A program made the translations under genes and the position numbers. DNA of 64,000 nucleotides from positions 1,674,001 through 1,738,000 of the forward strand of contig NZ_QPES01000001.1 of assembly GCF_009455685.1 (NCBI RefSeq), in the 5' to 3' direction. Shown here piece after piece: positions 43,628 through 52,156 of this stretch. The notes under the pieces are model-generated. The model did not search any database. It was not told the DNA's origin and saw only the letters and a program-made list of their open reading frames with translations. This stretch comes from Paraburkholderia hayleyella (lineage in GTDB: Bacteria; Pseudomonadota; Gammaproteobacteria; Burkholderiales; Burkholderiaceae). Numbering within the stretch: position 1 is the stretch's first letter; each line of letters opens with the position of its first letter.

Positions 43628-44548
43628 ATGGATCGCATACAGCAACTGAATTACGAGAAAGACTTTCGCATTGCTTTCTTGGAGTCCAAAGGGGACGGGT
43701 TTCAACGCCTGTTCGAAAAGCTGATGTCGAAGGCCCACCCCAACGATTTCATGGCTTGTCGCCCTTGGGGCAACGTTGGAGATCGGAAGAACGATGGATA
43801 TCTGCCCTCGGAGCGAATCCTGTTCCAGAGCTACGCTCCCAATGAATTGAGCGCCGCTGAAGCCATCAGGAAGATCAACGAAGATTTCGAGGGTGCCAAA
43901 GAGCACTGGGAGAAATACTTCGATGAGTGGACCTTCGTCCACAATGCACCCGATGGCCGCTTGGGGCCGCACATCATCGAAGTGCTGGCCAAGCTCGGGC
44001 AAGAAAATCCGAAGATCAAGATCGGCCACTGTGGATACGAGGAGATGCTGGCGAAGTTCCGCCAGTTGAGTCTGCACGATCTTGAATCTTGGTTTGGCCC
44101 CTCACTGACGATGGAAGCGAACATCAATCTTGGTTACAGCGATTTGGTAGCCGTGCTCACTCACATCAGCATCACTCCCATACCGATGACGAGTGAAGTA
44201 AAGGACGTGTCACGCGGGAAGATCGAGGCAAATCTTCTGTCTCAGGCTGTCGCCGATTTCCTGAAGATCGGTATGCAGAAATCGCCACTCGTCACGCAGT
44301 TCTTCAACAACTGGAAGGACCCCACCTACGGCGAGCAGATTGCTCTAGCGTTCAAGAACGAATACGTGGCGCTGAGGGACGCGACGCCCCACCTCCATCC
44401 CGATGAAATCTTCGGCCGACTCGAAGTCTGGGCCGGAGGAATGGCGAATACCACGCCCACGCACAAGGCGGCGGTGCTGGCTGTCATGGCCTACCTGTTC
44501 GATAAGTGCGAGATTTTCGAAGATGCCCAAGCAGTGGGGGTAGCATGA
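43628..44548 (+). CDS. ABC-three-component (ABC-3C) system: N-terminal effector-like component
   Basis: First gene of a three-gene ABC-3C operon. The 306-residue product has an N-terminal domain with CRPWGNVGDRKNDGYLPSER then LFQSYAP. The conserved acidic and polar residues suggest a restriction-endonuclease-like fold, although a canonical E-x-K is not evident. The C-terminal half (from about residue 200) is helical and probably contacts the partners. Its stop overlaps the next start by four bases (ATGA). ABC-3C systems were defined by comparative genomics as likely conflict (anti-mobile-element) systems. Nuclease activity is inference. Confidence 0.82.
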   Translation: MDRIQQLNYEKDFRIAFLESKGDGFQRLFEKLMSKAHPNDFMACRPWGNVGDRKNDGYLPSERILFQSYAPNELSAAEAIRKINEDFEGAKEHWEKYFDEWTFVHNAPDGRLGPHIIEVLAKLGQENPKIKIGHCGYEEMLAKFRQLSLHDLESWFGPSLTMEANINLGYSDLVAVLTHISITPIPMTSEVKDVSRGKIEANLLSQAVADFLKIGMQKSPLVTQFFNNWKDPTYGEQIALAFKNEYVALRDATPHLHPDEIFGRLEVWAGGMANTTPTHKAAVLAVMAYLFDKCEIFEDAQAVGVA

Positions 44549-44796
44549 TCCTGCCATCCAAACATCTTCCACAGGACCGCGCGCTGCTGACCGTCGGCGG
44601 TCATGTTCTGACTTTCCTTGCACGCCCCAAGACCGTTTCTGCGCTATGGGAGGAATTGAACAGGCACGAGACGGGTTTAACTGCCACAACGCCTCGGCGT
44701 ATCACCTACGACTGGTTCTTGCTAGCACTTGATCTTTTGTACGCCCTTGGGACCATCGAACTCAACAGTGGCCTGGTGGCACGGAGGACAGCTTGA
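44545..44796 (+). CDS. ABC-three-component system middle component (MC6-like)
   Basis: The 83-residue product reads MILPSKHLPQDRALLTVGGH, with ARPKTVSALWEELNR and TYDWFLLALDLLYALGTIEL: a small winged-helix-like linker protein typical of the sixth middle-component class. It overlaps both neighbours (ATGA at the start, TTGA at the end), so the three are translated together. Confidence 0.85.
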   Translation: MILPSKHLPQDRALLTVGGHVLTFLARPKTVSALWEELNRHETGLTATTPRRITYDWFLLALDLLYALGTIELNSGLVARRTA

Positions 44797-46514
44797 TTCA
44801 CCACATTTTCAGCACGCTGCCCACTTTCAAGAATCTCGATGATCTGAAGCCTGGCCTGAATGTATTGCTCGCCCAAAAAACAGAGGGAGCGAGCACCAAG
44901 CAAACGCGCAATCGCGCAGGTAAAAGTAGTTTCGTCGAGCTTGTGCATTTCTTGACAGGCTCGGAAGCCGGTCCGAAATCTATTTTTCGCACCCAGGAAC
45001 TAGCCGAATATCTCTTCGGCATGGATTTCGATTTGAAGGCTGGGCGCACTGTCGTTGAGCGCAGTGGCAGCGCCAAAGCCAAAATCTTCGTAACAACCCC
45101 GCCGGACGCCAAGGTCAAATTTTCAGCAACCGAGTGGTGTGCTTTTCTCGGCGAGCAAATGTTCGGCTTGAGCAGCCTCGAAGCTACAGGCAGCAAGCCG
45201 CCTTCGTTTCGGTCATTGTTTGCCTACTTCGTGCGCCGGCAGGCGAGTGGCGCGTTCATGACGCCAGAAAAGCAGGCCACGATGCAAGGAACTGGTGACA
45301 TGCAAATGGCGCTAATGTTTCTGCTCGGATTGGATTGGCAGATCGCACGCGATTGGCAAGCTGTTCGTGATCGTGAAAAGACCCTGGAAGAGCTGAAGAA
45401 GGCAGCCGGAACCGGCGCGTTTGGTTCAATCATTGGCAAGGCCGCAGACTTGCGCACGCAACTGACCTTGAAAGAAGCGCGTCTCAAGAAGCTCCACGCA
45501 GAAATCGAGTCCTTCCAAGTGCTACCGGAATACCGGGAACTGGAAGTTGAAAGCTCGACACTGACACGCCAGCTCAATGAGTTGGCTAATGCCAACACCA
45601 TCGACTTCTCCGCTATCCGCGACCTGGAAGGCGCGCTGGCTTCCGAGATTCCTCCCGACCTTGAAGACCTTCAGGCCGTCTATCAAGAAGCAGGCATCGC
45701 GCTTCCTGGGCTGGTCAAGCGCCGCTACGAAGATGTGAAGAGTTTCCATGAATCGGTGGTGCGCAATCGCAAGGACTACCTGTCCAGCGAACTCGAAGCC
45801 GCCAAGCTGCGCATCGAGCTGCGCGACGGGGAAAAGGCGCAGCTCGACCAGCGGCGCGGTGAAATCCTCGGCGTCCTCAGAAGTCATGGTGCGCTCGAGC
45901 AATTTCTAAAGCTTCAAGGAGAACTGGGGCGGCTAGAGTCCGATGTGGAATCGCTGCGGCAGCGCTTCGAAGCCGCAGAGCAACTCGAAGGCACAAAGAA
46001 TGAGTTGGAGATCGAGCGCAACCGCCTCACGATCCGTCTACGGCGCGACTTCGCCGAACAGAAGGACAGACTGGCCGAAGCCATCGTCGCATTCGAGGAA
46101 ACATCAGAACGGCTGTACGAATCGGCCGGCAGTATGACGGTCGATGAAACTTCCAACGGTCCAATGTTTAAGTTTCCGATGCAGGGTGAACGCAGCAAGG
46201 GCATCAAGAATATGCAGATTTTCTGCTTCGACATGATGCTCATGCGTTTGTGCGCCAAGCGTCAGATCGGCCCCGGATTTCTGATCCATGACAGCCATCT
46301 GTTCGATGGCGTTGATGGGCGTCAGGTTATCAGTGCGTTGCGTCTTGGATCAGAGATTGCGCAGGAGCTTGGTTTTCAATACATCGTGACGATGAATGAA
46401 GACGACGCTTTCAAGGAAACCATAGAGGGCTTCGATCTCAACGACTATGTACTTCCCACGCGCTTGACCGATGCCACTGAAGACGGCGGGCTGTTTGGCA
46501 TTCGGTTCGGCTGA
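44793..46514 (+). CDS. ABC-three-component system ATPase (SMC/RecF-like, DUF2326)
   Basis: The 573-residue SMC-like ATPase starts at TTG 44793, supported by GGAGG at 44783-44787. The Walker A is degenerate (RNRAGKSS, residues 39-46). The centre is long coiled coil (about 190-425: LTLKEARLKKLHAEIESFQV). The C-terminal DUF2326 region has FKFPMQGERSKGIKNMQIFC, then GFLIHDSHLFDGVDGRQV as a Walker-B-like segment. In such systems the ATPase is thought to sense DNA or nucleoprotein and license the effector. The operon looks intact. Confidence 0.88.
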   Translation: MIHHIFSTLPTFKNLDDLKPGLNVLLAQKTEGASTKQTRNRAGKSSFVELVHFLTGSEAGPKSIFRTQELAEYLFGMDFDLKAGRTVVERSGSAKAKIFVTTPPDAKVKFSATEWCAFLGEQMFGLSSLEATGSKPPSFRSLFAYFVRRQASGAFMTPEKQATMQGTGDMQMALMFLLGLDWQIARDWQAVRDREKTLEELKKAAGTGAFGSIIGKAADLRTQLTLKEARLKKLHAEIESFQVLPEYRELEVESSTLTRQLNELANANTIDFSAIRDLEGALASEIPPDLEDLQAVYQEAGIALPGLVKRRYEDVKSFHESVVRNRKDYLSSELEAAKLRIELRDGEKAQLDQRRGEILGVLRSHGALEQFLKLQGELGRLESDVESLRQRFEAAEQLEGTKNELEIERNRLTIRLRRDFAEQKDRLAEAIVAFEETSERLYESAGSMTVDETSNGPMFKFPMQGERSKGIKNMQIFCFDMMLMRLCAKRQIGPGFLIHDSHLFDGVDGRQVISALRLGSEIAQELGFQYIVTMNEDDAFKETIEGFDLNDYVLPTRLTDATEDGGLFGIRFG

Positions 46515-46554
46515 ACGACATGGTGGTGGCCACCAACTGGGAGGAGGCTCATCC

Positions 46555-47004
46555 ATGACCGAAGAAGAACGCTGGCAACGGCTGCGCGAACTTCAAGAGA
46601 CGATGACGGCGAAGCGGCGCTATGACCAACCGCTCGATGCCGATCAATGGATTTTGAGTTTCCAGGATGAGGGCGACGAACAGGGCCGTACCGTGAGACG
46701 TGGCATTTCGGTATGGATGCCACGGGCGGAAAGCGACGAATGGACCCGCCTGCGCTTTGGCATCAGTGTCAGCGACGACCAGGAAAAACGCATGTACGAG
46801 CATCAGAGCGATGAACCGTTCTTCATCACCGAAGAAATCGAGGCAAAGATGAAGGCTACAGGGTACCTGTTTGAACCGCCTAGCCACGTCAGAACAACCA
46901 GTTTGGCCGAAATCCTGGCTGACCTCACCAATGACGAGTTGGCTGCTTGGCCGGGCGAACTGGCCGACCAGGAGCGAGAACGGCGCAGGGCGCAGAATCG
47001 CTAA
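46555..47004 (+). CDS. Uncharacterised acidic protein following the ABC-3C ATPase
   Basis: The 149-residue product (MTEEERWQRLRELQETMTAK) has a strong ribosome binding site (GGAGGAGG) and begins 41 bases after the ATPase. It is rich in Glu, Asp and Arg, with WILSFQDEGDEQGRTVRRGI and LTNDELAAWPGELADQERER, and has no membrane segment. I do not recognise a family. It may be a fourth component or independent cargo. Confidence 0.7.
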   Translation: MTEEERWQRLRELQETMTAKRRYDQPLDADQWILSFQDEGDEQGRTVRRGISVWMPRAESDEWTRLRFGISVSDDQEKRMYEHQSDEPFFITEEIEAKMKATGYLFEPPSHVRTTSLAEILADLTNDELAAWPGELADQERERRRAQNR

Positions 47005-47039
47005 ACGTTGTTGGGAGACAGATGACGCAATAAGCATGG

Positions 47040-47422
47040 ACTTGTGATGGTCGGCCGGTGGACGCGGCCGCGATCCCCGGCGCCGAATGGGATGCTTTGA
47101 AGCAGGCCGCCCAGTTCGGCGACTTCATGATGCCTTGCTGCAAGGCACCGGCGGTGCTCAAGACTAGCATCAACGGCCTGCCATTCTTCGCCCATCTATC
47201 GGACGAGTGCGCCACTGCGACAAGGTTGGCAAGGTGGCCGTGCTGGCCGCCTTGGTCGGTATGGGTATCCAGGGCGGTGATGAGGTGCCGGGCCGATCAC
47301 CGAGCGGTGGCAAGTGGGAAGCCGATGTTCTCTTCTCAGTTCTTGGCCTCACCATCGTGATCGAGCTGCAACGCTCCTATCAGCATCTGCGTGACTTAAT
47401 GGCTTTGGTCTTACAATCATGA
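47040..47422 (+). pseudogene. Frameshifted CoiA-like (competence/nuclease-domain) gene remnant
   Basis: Two frames hold successive parts of one protein. The first, from about 47058, reads AAAIPGAEWDALKQAAQFGD then CCKAPAVLKTSINGLPFFAH. The second, 47207-47422, reads VAVLAALVGMGIQG then SGGKWEADVLFSVLGLTIVI and ELQRSYQHLRD. This order fits CoiA-like proteins of mobile elements, which carry a predicted nuclease domain. A frameshift near 47210 and a missing C-terminus show decay. Confidence 0.65.
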
Positions 47423-47479
47423 ACGCCCAAACATGGCGCTCGGTGGCATAACCCCGAAACAGCGATCGGCCATAGCGGC

Positions 47480-47650
47480 TTAGCCTCTACCTCTCTCGAC
47501 GGTTAGAACGGGGGGAATACCCTGCCAGTCCGCGCTGTCTGCCTCAGCATCGAGAAGCCGCATATAGGTGACAAAATGGGTCTCATCGTCAGGGGCGATC
47601 CTGTCGGACCACGGCACTTCGTCAGCAACTTCAGGATCGAGTTCGGGCAT
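47480..47650 (-). pseudogene. Truncated DUF2285-type ICE protein
   Basis: Begins MPELDPEVADEVPWSDRIAP and contains DDETHFVTYMRLLDAEADSA, the N-terminal signature of DUF2285 proteins common in integrative elements. After ADW the sequence leaves the family and stops, so only 56 residues remain. It follows the two small minus-strand genes upstream. Confidence 0.6.
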
Positions 47651-47667
47651 AGCCTGTCCCCGGTTTG

Positions 47668-47844
47668 TCAGGTGTGTTGGGTCGGCATCGCTGTTTCCCC
47701 TGGCGTACCCAAAGTTTTTAGCCATGCATCGACTTCTGTCAGCGTCAAATGCCGGCCGTTGAGCTGGTAATCCTTCCAGGCCCGCAGCGCGTCATTCTTG
47801 AAGCTCTCCCGGGCCTGGCGGCGGCGGGCGTGTTCATCCATCAT
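47668..47844 (-). CDS. Small antitoxin-like protein
   Basis: The 58-residue product starts MMDEHARRRQARESFKNDAL, then WKDYQLNGRHLTLTEVDAWL. This pattern resembles small ribbon-helix-helix antitoxins that precede RelE/ParE toxins, but no toxin follows. It overlaps the upstream ribbon-helix-helix gene by 11 bases, so both are translated from one message. Confidence 0.6.
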   Translation of the reverse strand: MMDEHARRRQARESFKNDALRAWKDYQLNGRHLTLTEVDAWLKTLGTPGETAMPTQHT

Positions 47845-48100
47845 GCTGCCTGAAAATCTCGACCACGGAGCGGCGCACCGTCTGGCGCATCCATTCGCGC
47901 GTGTGAAACGGCGCAGGTTCCGCCGTGTCGGTCACGAGCTGGGCGCGGAAGGTATCGAGATTGCGAGAGGCATCAACAATCGTTTGCATGGCGAAGCGGA
48001 TCACTTCTGCGCCGTTGCATCCATCATCTCGGCATACTGCCAGAAAAGCGGCTTTCAGCTCGGCATCGACCCGAATGGACATGTTGACTAGCTTTGCCAT
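47834..48100 (-). CDS. Ribbon-helix-helix DNA-binding protein (RelB/ICE regulator type)
   Basis: The 88-residue product opens with MAKLVNMSIRVDAELKAAFL, a beta-strand followed by the helices of a ribbon-helix-helix fold, and continues DGCNGAEVIRFAMQTIVDAS. It is full length here. Its start and upstream region are repeated at 53471-53548, where only the first seven codons survive. Its targets are unknown. Confidence 0.75.
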   Translation of the reverse strand: MAKLVNMSIRVDAELKAAFLAVCRDDGCNGAEVIRFAMQTIVDASRNLDTFRAQLVTDTAEPAPFHTREWMRQTVRRSVVEIFRQHDG

Positions 48101-48154
48101 CGTCTACCTTTACTCATTGAGCCTGTCTGTCAGTCGTGTCATGAATTCCATGCG
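48081..48154. repeat. Inner copy of a ~75-bp repeat (RHH gene start plus toxin-gene end)
   Basis: Matches 53471-53548 with a 27-base identical block, then a 19-base block after one mismatch, and weaker similarity to the end with a 4-base insertion in the right copy. It covers the start of the ribbon-helix-helix gene and what corresponds to the last codons of the toxin gene at 53528. Here it is joined to a trbL fragment at an AAATTGC microhomology. Confidence 0.8.
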
Positions 48155-49122
48155 CCAAATTGCGGCTAGTGCCAGCGGCTTAGGCTCAACGCTGGCACCC
48201 TCTGGAATAGTGGATATTGGGTTCGACATTTTCTTTAAGGTGCTCGATCAGTCCTCAGTGTGGTCGCCAGTCGATAGTGCTACTGGCATCACGCTCAGCG
48301 CAGTAATCCTCGTTATCCTAGCGTTAACCGGCGTGAACATGCTGTTACTCCTAGTGAGCGGCTGGATATTGACCTATGCCGGCGTTTTCTTTCTCGGTTT
48401 CGGTGGGACGCGCTGGACTTCGGACATGGCGATCAACTACTACAAAACCGTCCTAAACATCGCCGCCCAACTTTTCACGATGGTGCTACTTGTCGGCATC
48501 GGCAAGTCGTTCGTTGACGAATATTACGCGAGCATGAGCGTAGGCATCAGTCTCAAGGAATTGGGCGTAATGCTCGTCGCCTCTATTTGCTTGCTGGCTC
48601 TGGTCAAGACTGCACCGCCGATGATTGGCGGCCTAGCAATGGGTGGCGGCGCACACTCCCTAGGGAGCGGTTTTGGCGCAGGCGCGGTGATGGGTGCGGC
48701 TGCGATGGCCGGCGCTGCTAGTGCAACCGGTGGCTCACAGGCGCTGATGGCGGCCTTTTCAAAGGCATCAGCTGCAGCGAATGAGGGCAGCTGCATGAGC
48801 GACGTTATGAGCGCGGCCTCTGGGGGGAGGTAGCAGTGGAGATGCCAGTAGCGGTAGCGGCAGCGCCCTTGCCTCTGCAATGGACGACAGTAGCTCGGGC
48901 AGTGATAGTTTCGGCGGCGGAGACAACGCTGGCGGAAAAGGCTTCGGCAGCAACAGCGGTTCTGATGGTAGCGATAAGGCCGCCAGCTCGAGCAGCGGCA
49001 GTGGAAGCAAAGGTGCCGGTTCTGACACCAAGGACAGCGATGCCCCAGGCAAACAGAAGTCGGCTGGCAGCATGTTAACGAAGGCTGGCCAGATCGCCGC
49101 GGGCACATCCGTATCCCGATGA
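48141..49122 (+). pseudogene. Second, truncated and frameshifted trbL
   Basis: Encodes the middle and C-terminal part of a TrbL distinct from the intact one: GIVDIGFDIFFKVLDQ, VNMLLLLVSGWILTYAG and FFLGFGGTRWTSDMAINYYK. The N-terminal membrane region is missing because the frame begins at a recombination junction. A frameshift near 48830 moves the Ser/Gly-rich tail (DDSSSGSDSFGGGDN) to another frame. Sequence differences show it came from a related but different transfer system. Confidence 0.85.
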
Positions 49123-49258
49123 GCAAGGCGCGATACCTGTTCTTTACGTAGGCCGCTGGCTTCGGTCTAGCGGATTCGCTGCGGCGTTAATTAACCTGTT
49201 CCAATATAAAGCCAAGGGAATCGGTTTTCCCAAGGTTCAGCACACGGGAGTCGATACG

Positions 49259-49912
49259 ATGGATTCTTCATTTTTGCTTCAGTTGTTTTACCTGGAGGAG
49301 ATCGGTACGCAATGCCGCATGGCACGAAATGCATTCAACTCCCTGAAGAACTCAGAACCCACCCGAACCATTCAAACCATTGAAAAAGGTGAGATGCAGA
49401 CTGCGGAGGTGTTTCGCAATGTGCACAGCATCCTCACCCACACCGGGGTTATTTCGCGTCTACTATGGCCAGGCAACACTCAGAAATCAGCTCAAAGCAA
49501 GAGTGCTTCTGAAGACAAGAGTGCTTCTGAAAAACTACGCGAGCTGCTTGATCTGCCCGCAAATGGTCACCCCTTGTGCGAGCGCACATTGCGTAACGAT
49601 CTTGAACATTTCGATGAACGCTTGGCCAAATGGATAGCCGACGTCGATATGCCGCCTGACTACTGGCAAAATTACATCAGCCCATGGTCTGTGATTACGC
49701 AACATGGCGCAAAGGAGCAGAACGTGATGCGCCATTTTGATCCGGGCACACAAATCTTCCGCTTCCAAGGAACACCCTTAAATATTCTTGAAATAGTCAA
49801 CTCGGTGGAAGAAATGCAATGCCGTGTTGATGCCAAGCACGCCCAGCTCATGATTTCGGTTAAAGTCGGCCTGTCATTGTCAGAAGACAAGTGCATGGAT
49901 GATCAGAAGTGA
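49259..49912 (+). CDS. Uncharacterised protein with HEPN-like R-x4-H motif
   Basis: Family not recognised. The 217-residue, mostly helical product (MDSSFLLQLFYLEEIGTQCR) contains ERTLRNDLEHFDERLAKW near residue 110. The RNDLEH core fits the R-x4-H motif of HEPN ribonuclease domains, where an Asn or similar polar residue commonly follows Arg. A short duplication (KSASEDKSASEK) sits in a loop. It stands alone between the trbL fragment and a convergent gene. A HEPN role is inference. Confidence 0.68.
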   Translation: MDSSFLLQLFYLEEIGTQCRMARNAFNSLKNSEPTRTIQTIEKGEMQTAEVFRNVHSILTHTGVISRLLWPGNTQKSAQSKSASEDKSASEKLRELLDLPANGHPLCERTLRNDLEHFDERLAKWIADVDMPPDYWQNYISPWSVITQHGAKEQNVMRHFDPGTQIFRFQGTPLNILEIVNSVEEMQCRVDAKHAQLMISVKVGLSLSEDKCMDDQK

Positions 49913-49991
49913 GTGCACTACGCTCAAAAGTAAGTATGTGCAATAAGAACAAGCGCTGCCAGTGGCCCGATGATTTCTGCTCGGTGCCGGG

Positions 49992-51170
49992 CTACTTGGT
50001 ATCAGTAATAAACTCAGGGCAGTTTGTAGCCACTAAAAAGTCCAACCATTGCTTTGAGGGTTCATATACCTGCCTAGAGACTAAAGCCCCGTCAGGATGT
50101 TGCATGTCTGGTTCTTGTCGATCGATATCGTAAAAGTTATGAGTAATTTCTTTAGCTTTGAATATTTTGGGGTCTAATGGAGTTGTGGCGAATGGGTTGT
50201 AGTAGATATGCAAACCGTCTAAATGCGTTTCTGTCCACTCTGAGGAATGGCAAACACTTGTATCTAAGCCGAATACTAGGTCACCATCGAATATCCGATT
50301 GATGATGAGATAATTATAGCGGCTCAGCCTATGGACCTGCCGACCTTCATTTCCCATACCTTCCTTAGATATGAATTCGTTCATTCCCATCGTTTTAAAA
50401 CGGGTAGATCTCACTAGCCGCGCTGTACCACTTTCGATAATGGCTTTACCAAGCGTACCAGTAGTGGAGAATATTACCGCGCTGATCTCTTTATATGAGT
50501 CATTCGTAAAGATACCGACTTCAATCTTTGCACCATTGGGCTTGTAAATTGAACTGACCGTTCTCTGTTTACCTACAATAAAATCATCCAAGTCAGGAAC
50601 CTCTATTCCAAACAACACCCGATTAATCATCGTGTTATTTTGGAACAAGGACATCTTGCTATCAAACGGGGCGATGGCGATAACAAAAGGCTTATCTTTC
50701 ACATGCTCCAGTGAAGAGTAAGAATTCTTTTTCTTCTCACTGCCTGTAAAAAGATCCTTCTTATCTTTCAACTTGCCTATTAGTTTGATGGTGGAATGCT
50801 GAGCATAGGTTTCCTTATCCATTTTCTCCTCGTCTTTAGTTAAAACCTTACTTCTATCAGATATTACTGCTTCGACATTGAACTGATGACCCTCAGGTGT
50901 AGTTATGCAGAAATCAGGTCTGTCCTTTGTATAATCGACTGAATATCCCAGTTCCATGAATACTTTGTTAAGATACAGTTCCCAGAATGATGAGTTAAAT
51001 GTGGTCTGGAATTCGACAACAAATTTACGCTGCTCCCCGGCCCTTTCCAATAGGCCTTCTCCCCATCCCTGCAGAACTTTATGGACAGGTTGGTAGTATG
51101 GGTCTGCAAGTATTGATTTGAATTCGTCACAAAGAGGGGCTTCTGTTTGAATTACTTTGAAAAGATTCAT
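49992..51170 (-). CDS. AT-rich nuclease-like protein of unknown family
   Basis: The 392-residue product (MNLFKVIQTEAPLCDEFKSI) has near residues 60-105 FWELYLNKVFMELGYSVDYT, PDFCITT and FNVEAVIS. This spacing of Glu, Asp and Glu resembles the PD-(D/E)xK nuclease core, though the last motif is E-A-V rather than E-x-K. The rest is not recognised. The gene is much richer in A+T than its neighbours and uses codons such as TTA and ATA freely, signs of separate acquisition. It stands alone and convergent with the HEPN-like gene. Confidence 0.7.
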   Translation of the reverse strand: MNLFKVIQTEAPLCDEFKSILADPYYQPVHKVLQGWGEGLLERAGEQRKFVVEFQTTFNSSFWELYLNKVFMELGYSVDYTKDRPDFCITTPEGHQFNVEAVISDRSKVLTKDEEKMDKETYAQHSTIKLIGKLKDKKDLFTGSEKKKNSYSSLEHVKDKPFVIAIAPFDSKMSLFQNNTMINRVLFGIEVPDLDDFIVGKQRTVSSIYKPNGAKIEVGIFTNDSYKEISAVIFSTTGTLGKAIIESGTARLVRSTRFKTMGMNEFISKEGMGNEGRQVHRLSRYNYLIINRIFDGDLVFGLDTSVCHSSEWTETHLDGLHIYYNPFATTPLDPKIFKAKEITHNFYDIDRQEPDMQHPDGALVSRQVYEPSKQWLDFLVATNCPEFITDTK

Positions 51171-51430
51171 TTAATTCCTTACTGGATCAGGTAGTTAACA
51201 ACACTTCTAGAATTCTGGATTTCAAGTCGTAAAAATTATTAGCTTGCTCATAAGCCACCATTGTAGCCATTTATATTATTTCTTATATGGCAACGTGTCA
51301 TTTTCATCTCAAAAATCAAGAGTTCTAGATTCACTCAATTCCATTTTTACTTTATCAAATAATTTAGAGACGCCTTCATATCGGGGACTGGAAAACCAGA
51401 AGCGGGTCGAGGCCGGCGATCCGCAAATTG
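51171..51430. other. AT-rich intergenic stretch before the transposon ends
   Basis: Holds the promoter region of the minus-strand nuclease-like gene. Left of about 51380 the composition is very A+T-rich; from there it shifts abruptly to G+C-rich, marking a junction just before the terminal repeats. No gene is supported. Confidence 0.45.
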
Positions 51431-51481
51431 GTGCAGTCGTCTTCTGAAAATGACAGGTGCAGTCGTCTTCTGAAAATGACA
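51431..51481. repeat. Two tandem 25-bp Tn402/Tn5053-type terminal repeats
   Basis: Identical 25-base sequences lie at 51431-51455 and 51457-51481, in the same orientation and one base apart. Read on the minus strand each begins TGTCATTTTCAGAAGACGAC, which from memory equals the IRt end of Tn402-like transposons and class 1 integrons. No tni genes are present. Insertion beside a resolvase gene fits this family's preference for res regions. Confidence 0.78.
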
Positions 51482-51487
51482 CGGCCT

Positions 51488-52156
51488 TTAACTTTCTGAT
51501 GGTGAGATCGCCGCTCGCATCGACCAAATTCGTTTGACCTGGCTCTCGCTGAATCCGGCCAGCTTGGCCGTCTCCGCGATGCTACGGCCGCCGCTACGCA
51601 ACGCAATGATCCTTTCGTGCATCGTGGTGTTGGCCTGACGGCCGGCGTACTTACCAGCCTGCTTGGCAAGCTCGACGCCCTGGCGCTGCCGCTCGCGCCG
51701 ATCCTCATAGTCTTCGCGGGCCATCTGCAATGCCAGCTTCAATAGCAGCTCTTGGACAGACTCCAACACGATCTTTGCCACGCCTTGGGCCTCGGCCGCA
51801 AGATCGGACAAGTCAACCACGCCGGGCACGGCCAAATGGGCACCTTTGGCACGGATCGACGCCACCAGACGTTCGGCCTCGGCCAGCGGCAAGCGGCTAA
51901 TGCGGTCGATCTTCTCGGCCACCACAATTTCGCCTGGCTGCAAGTCGGCAATCATGCGCAGCAACTCGGGCCGGTCGGCGCGTGCGCCCGATGCCTTCTC
52001 ACGGTAAATACCAGCGACATAGCAACCGGCATCGCGTGTACTTTCCACGATGGCCACCTGGCGGCTCAAATCCTGTTCGTCGGTACTGACGCGCAAGTAG
52101 ATGCGCGCAACTTTCATGGACGGCGCAGCAACCAGCCCCTTCTCTTTCGTTGTCAT
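51488..52156 (-). CDS. Serine recombinase (resolvase family)
   Basis: Small serine resolvase. The 222-residue product carries the catalytic Ser in ARIYLRVSTDEQDLSRQ, the EKIDRISRLPL segment and a C-terminal helix-turn-helix (SIAETAKLAGFSESQVKRIW). Its start overlaps the stop of the upstream gene by four bases; an internal Met (MKVARIYLRVS, 52117) is an alternative. The 3' end lies seven bases from the second terminal repeat. Resolvase plus HigBA is a common passenger set of Tn3-family transposons, but no transposase is present. Confidence 0.9.
   Translation of the reverse strand: MTTKEKGLVAAPSMKVARIYLRVSTDEQDLSRQVAIVESTRDAGCYVAGIYREKASGARADRPELLRMIADLQPGEIVVAEKIDRISRLPLAEAERLVASIRAKGAHLAVPGVVDLSDLAAEAQGVAKIVLESVQELLLKLALQMAREDYEDRRERQRQGVELAKQAGKYAGRQANTTMHERIIALRSGGRSIAETAKLAGFSESQVKRIWSMRAAISPSES

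Noticed and set aside
49909..50133. Small plus-strand ORF after the HEPN-like gene
   Set aside because: Most of it is antisense to the minus-strand nuclease-like gene, with no family similarity.
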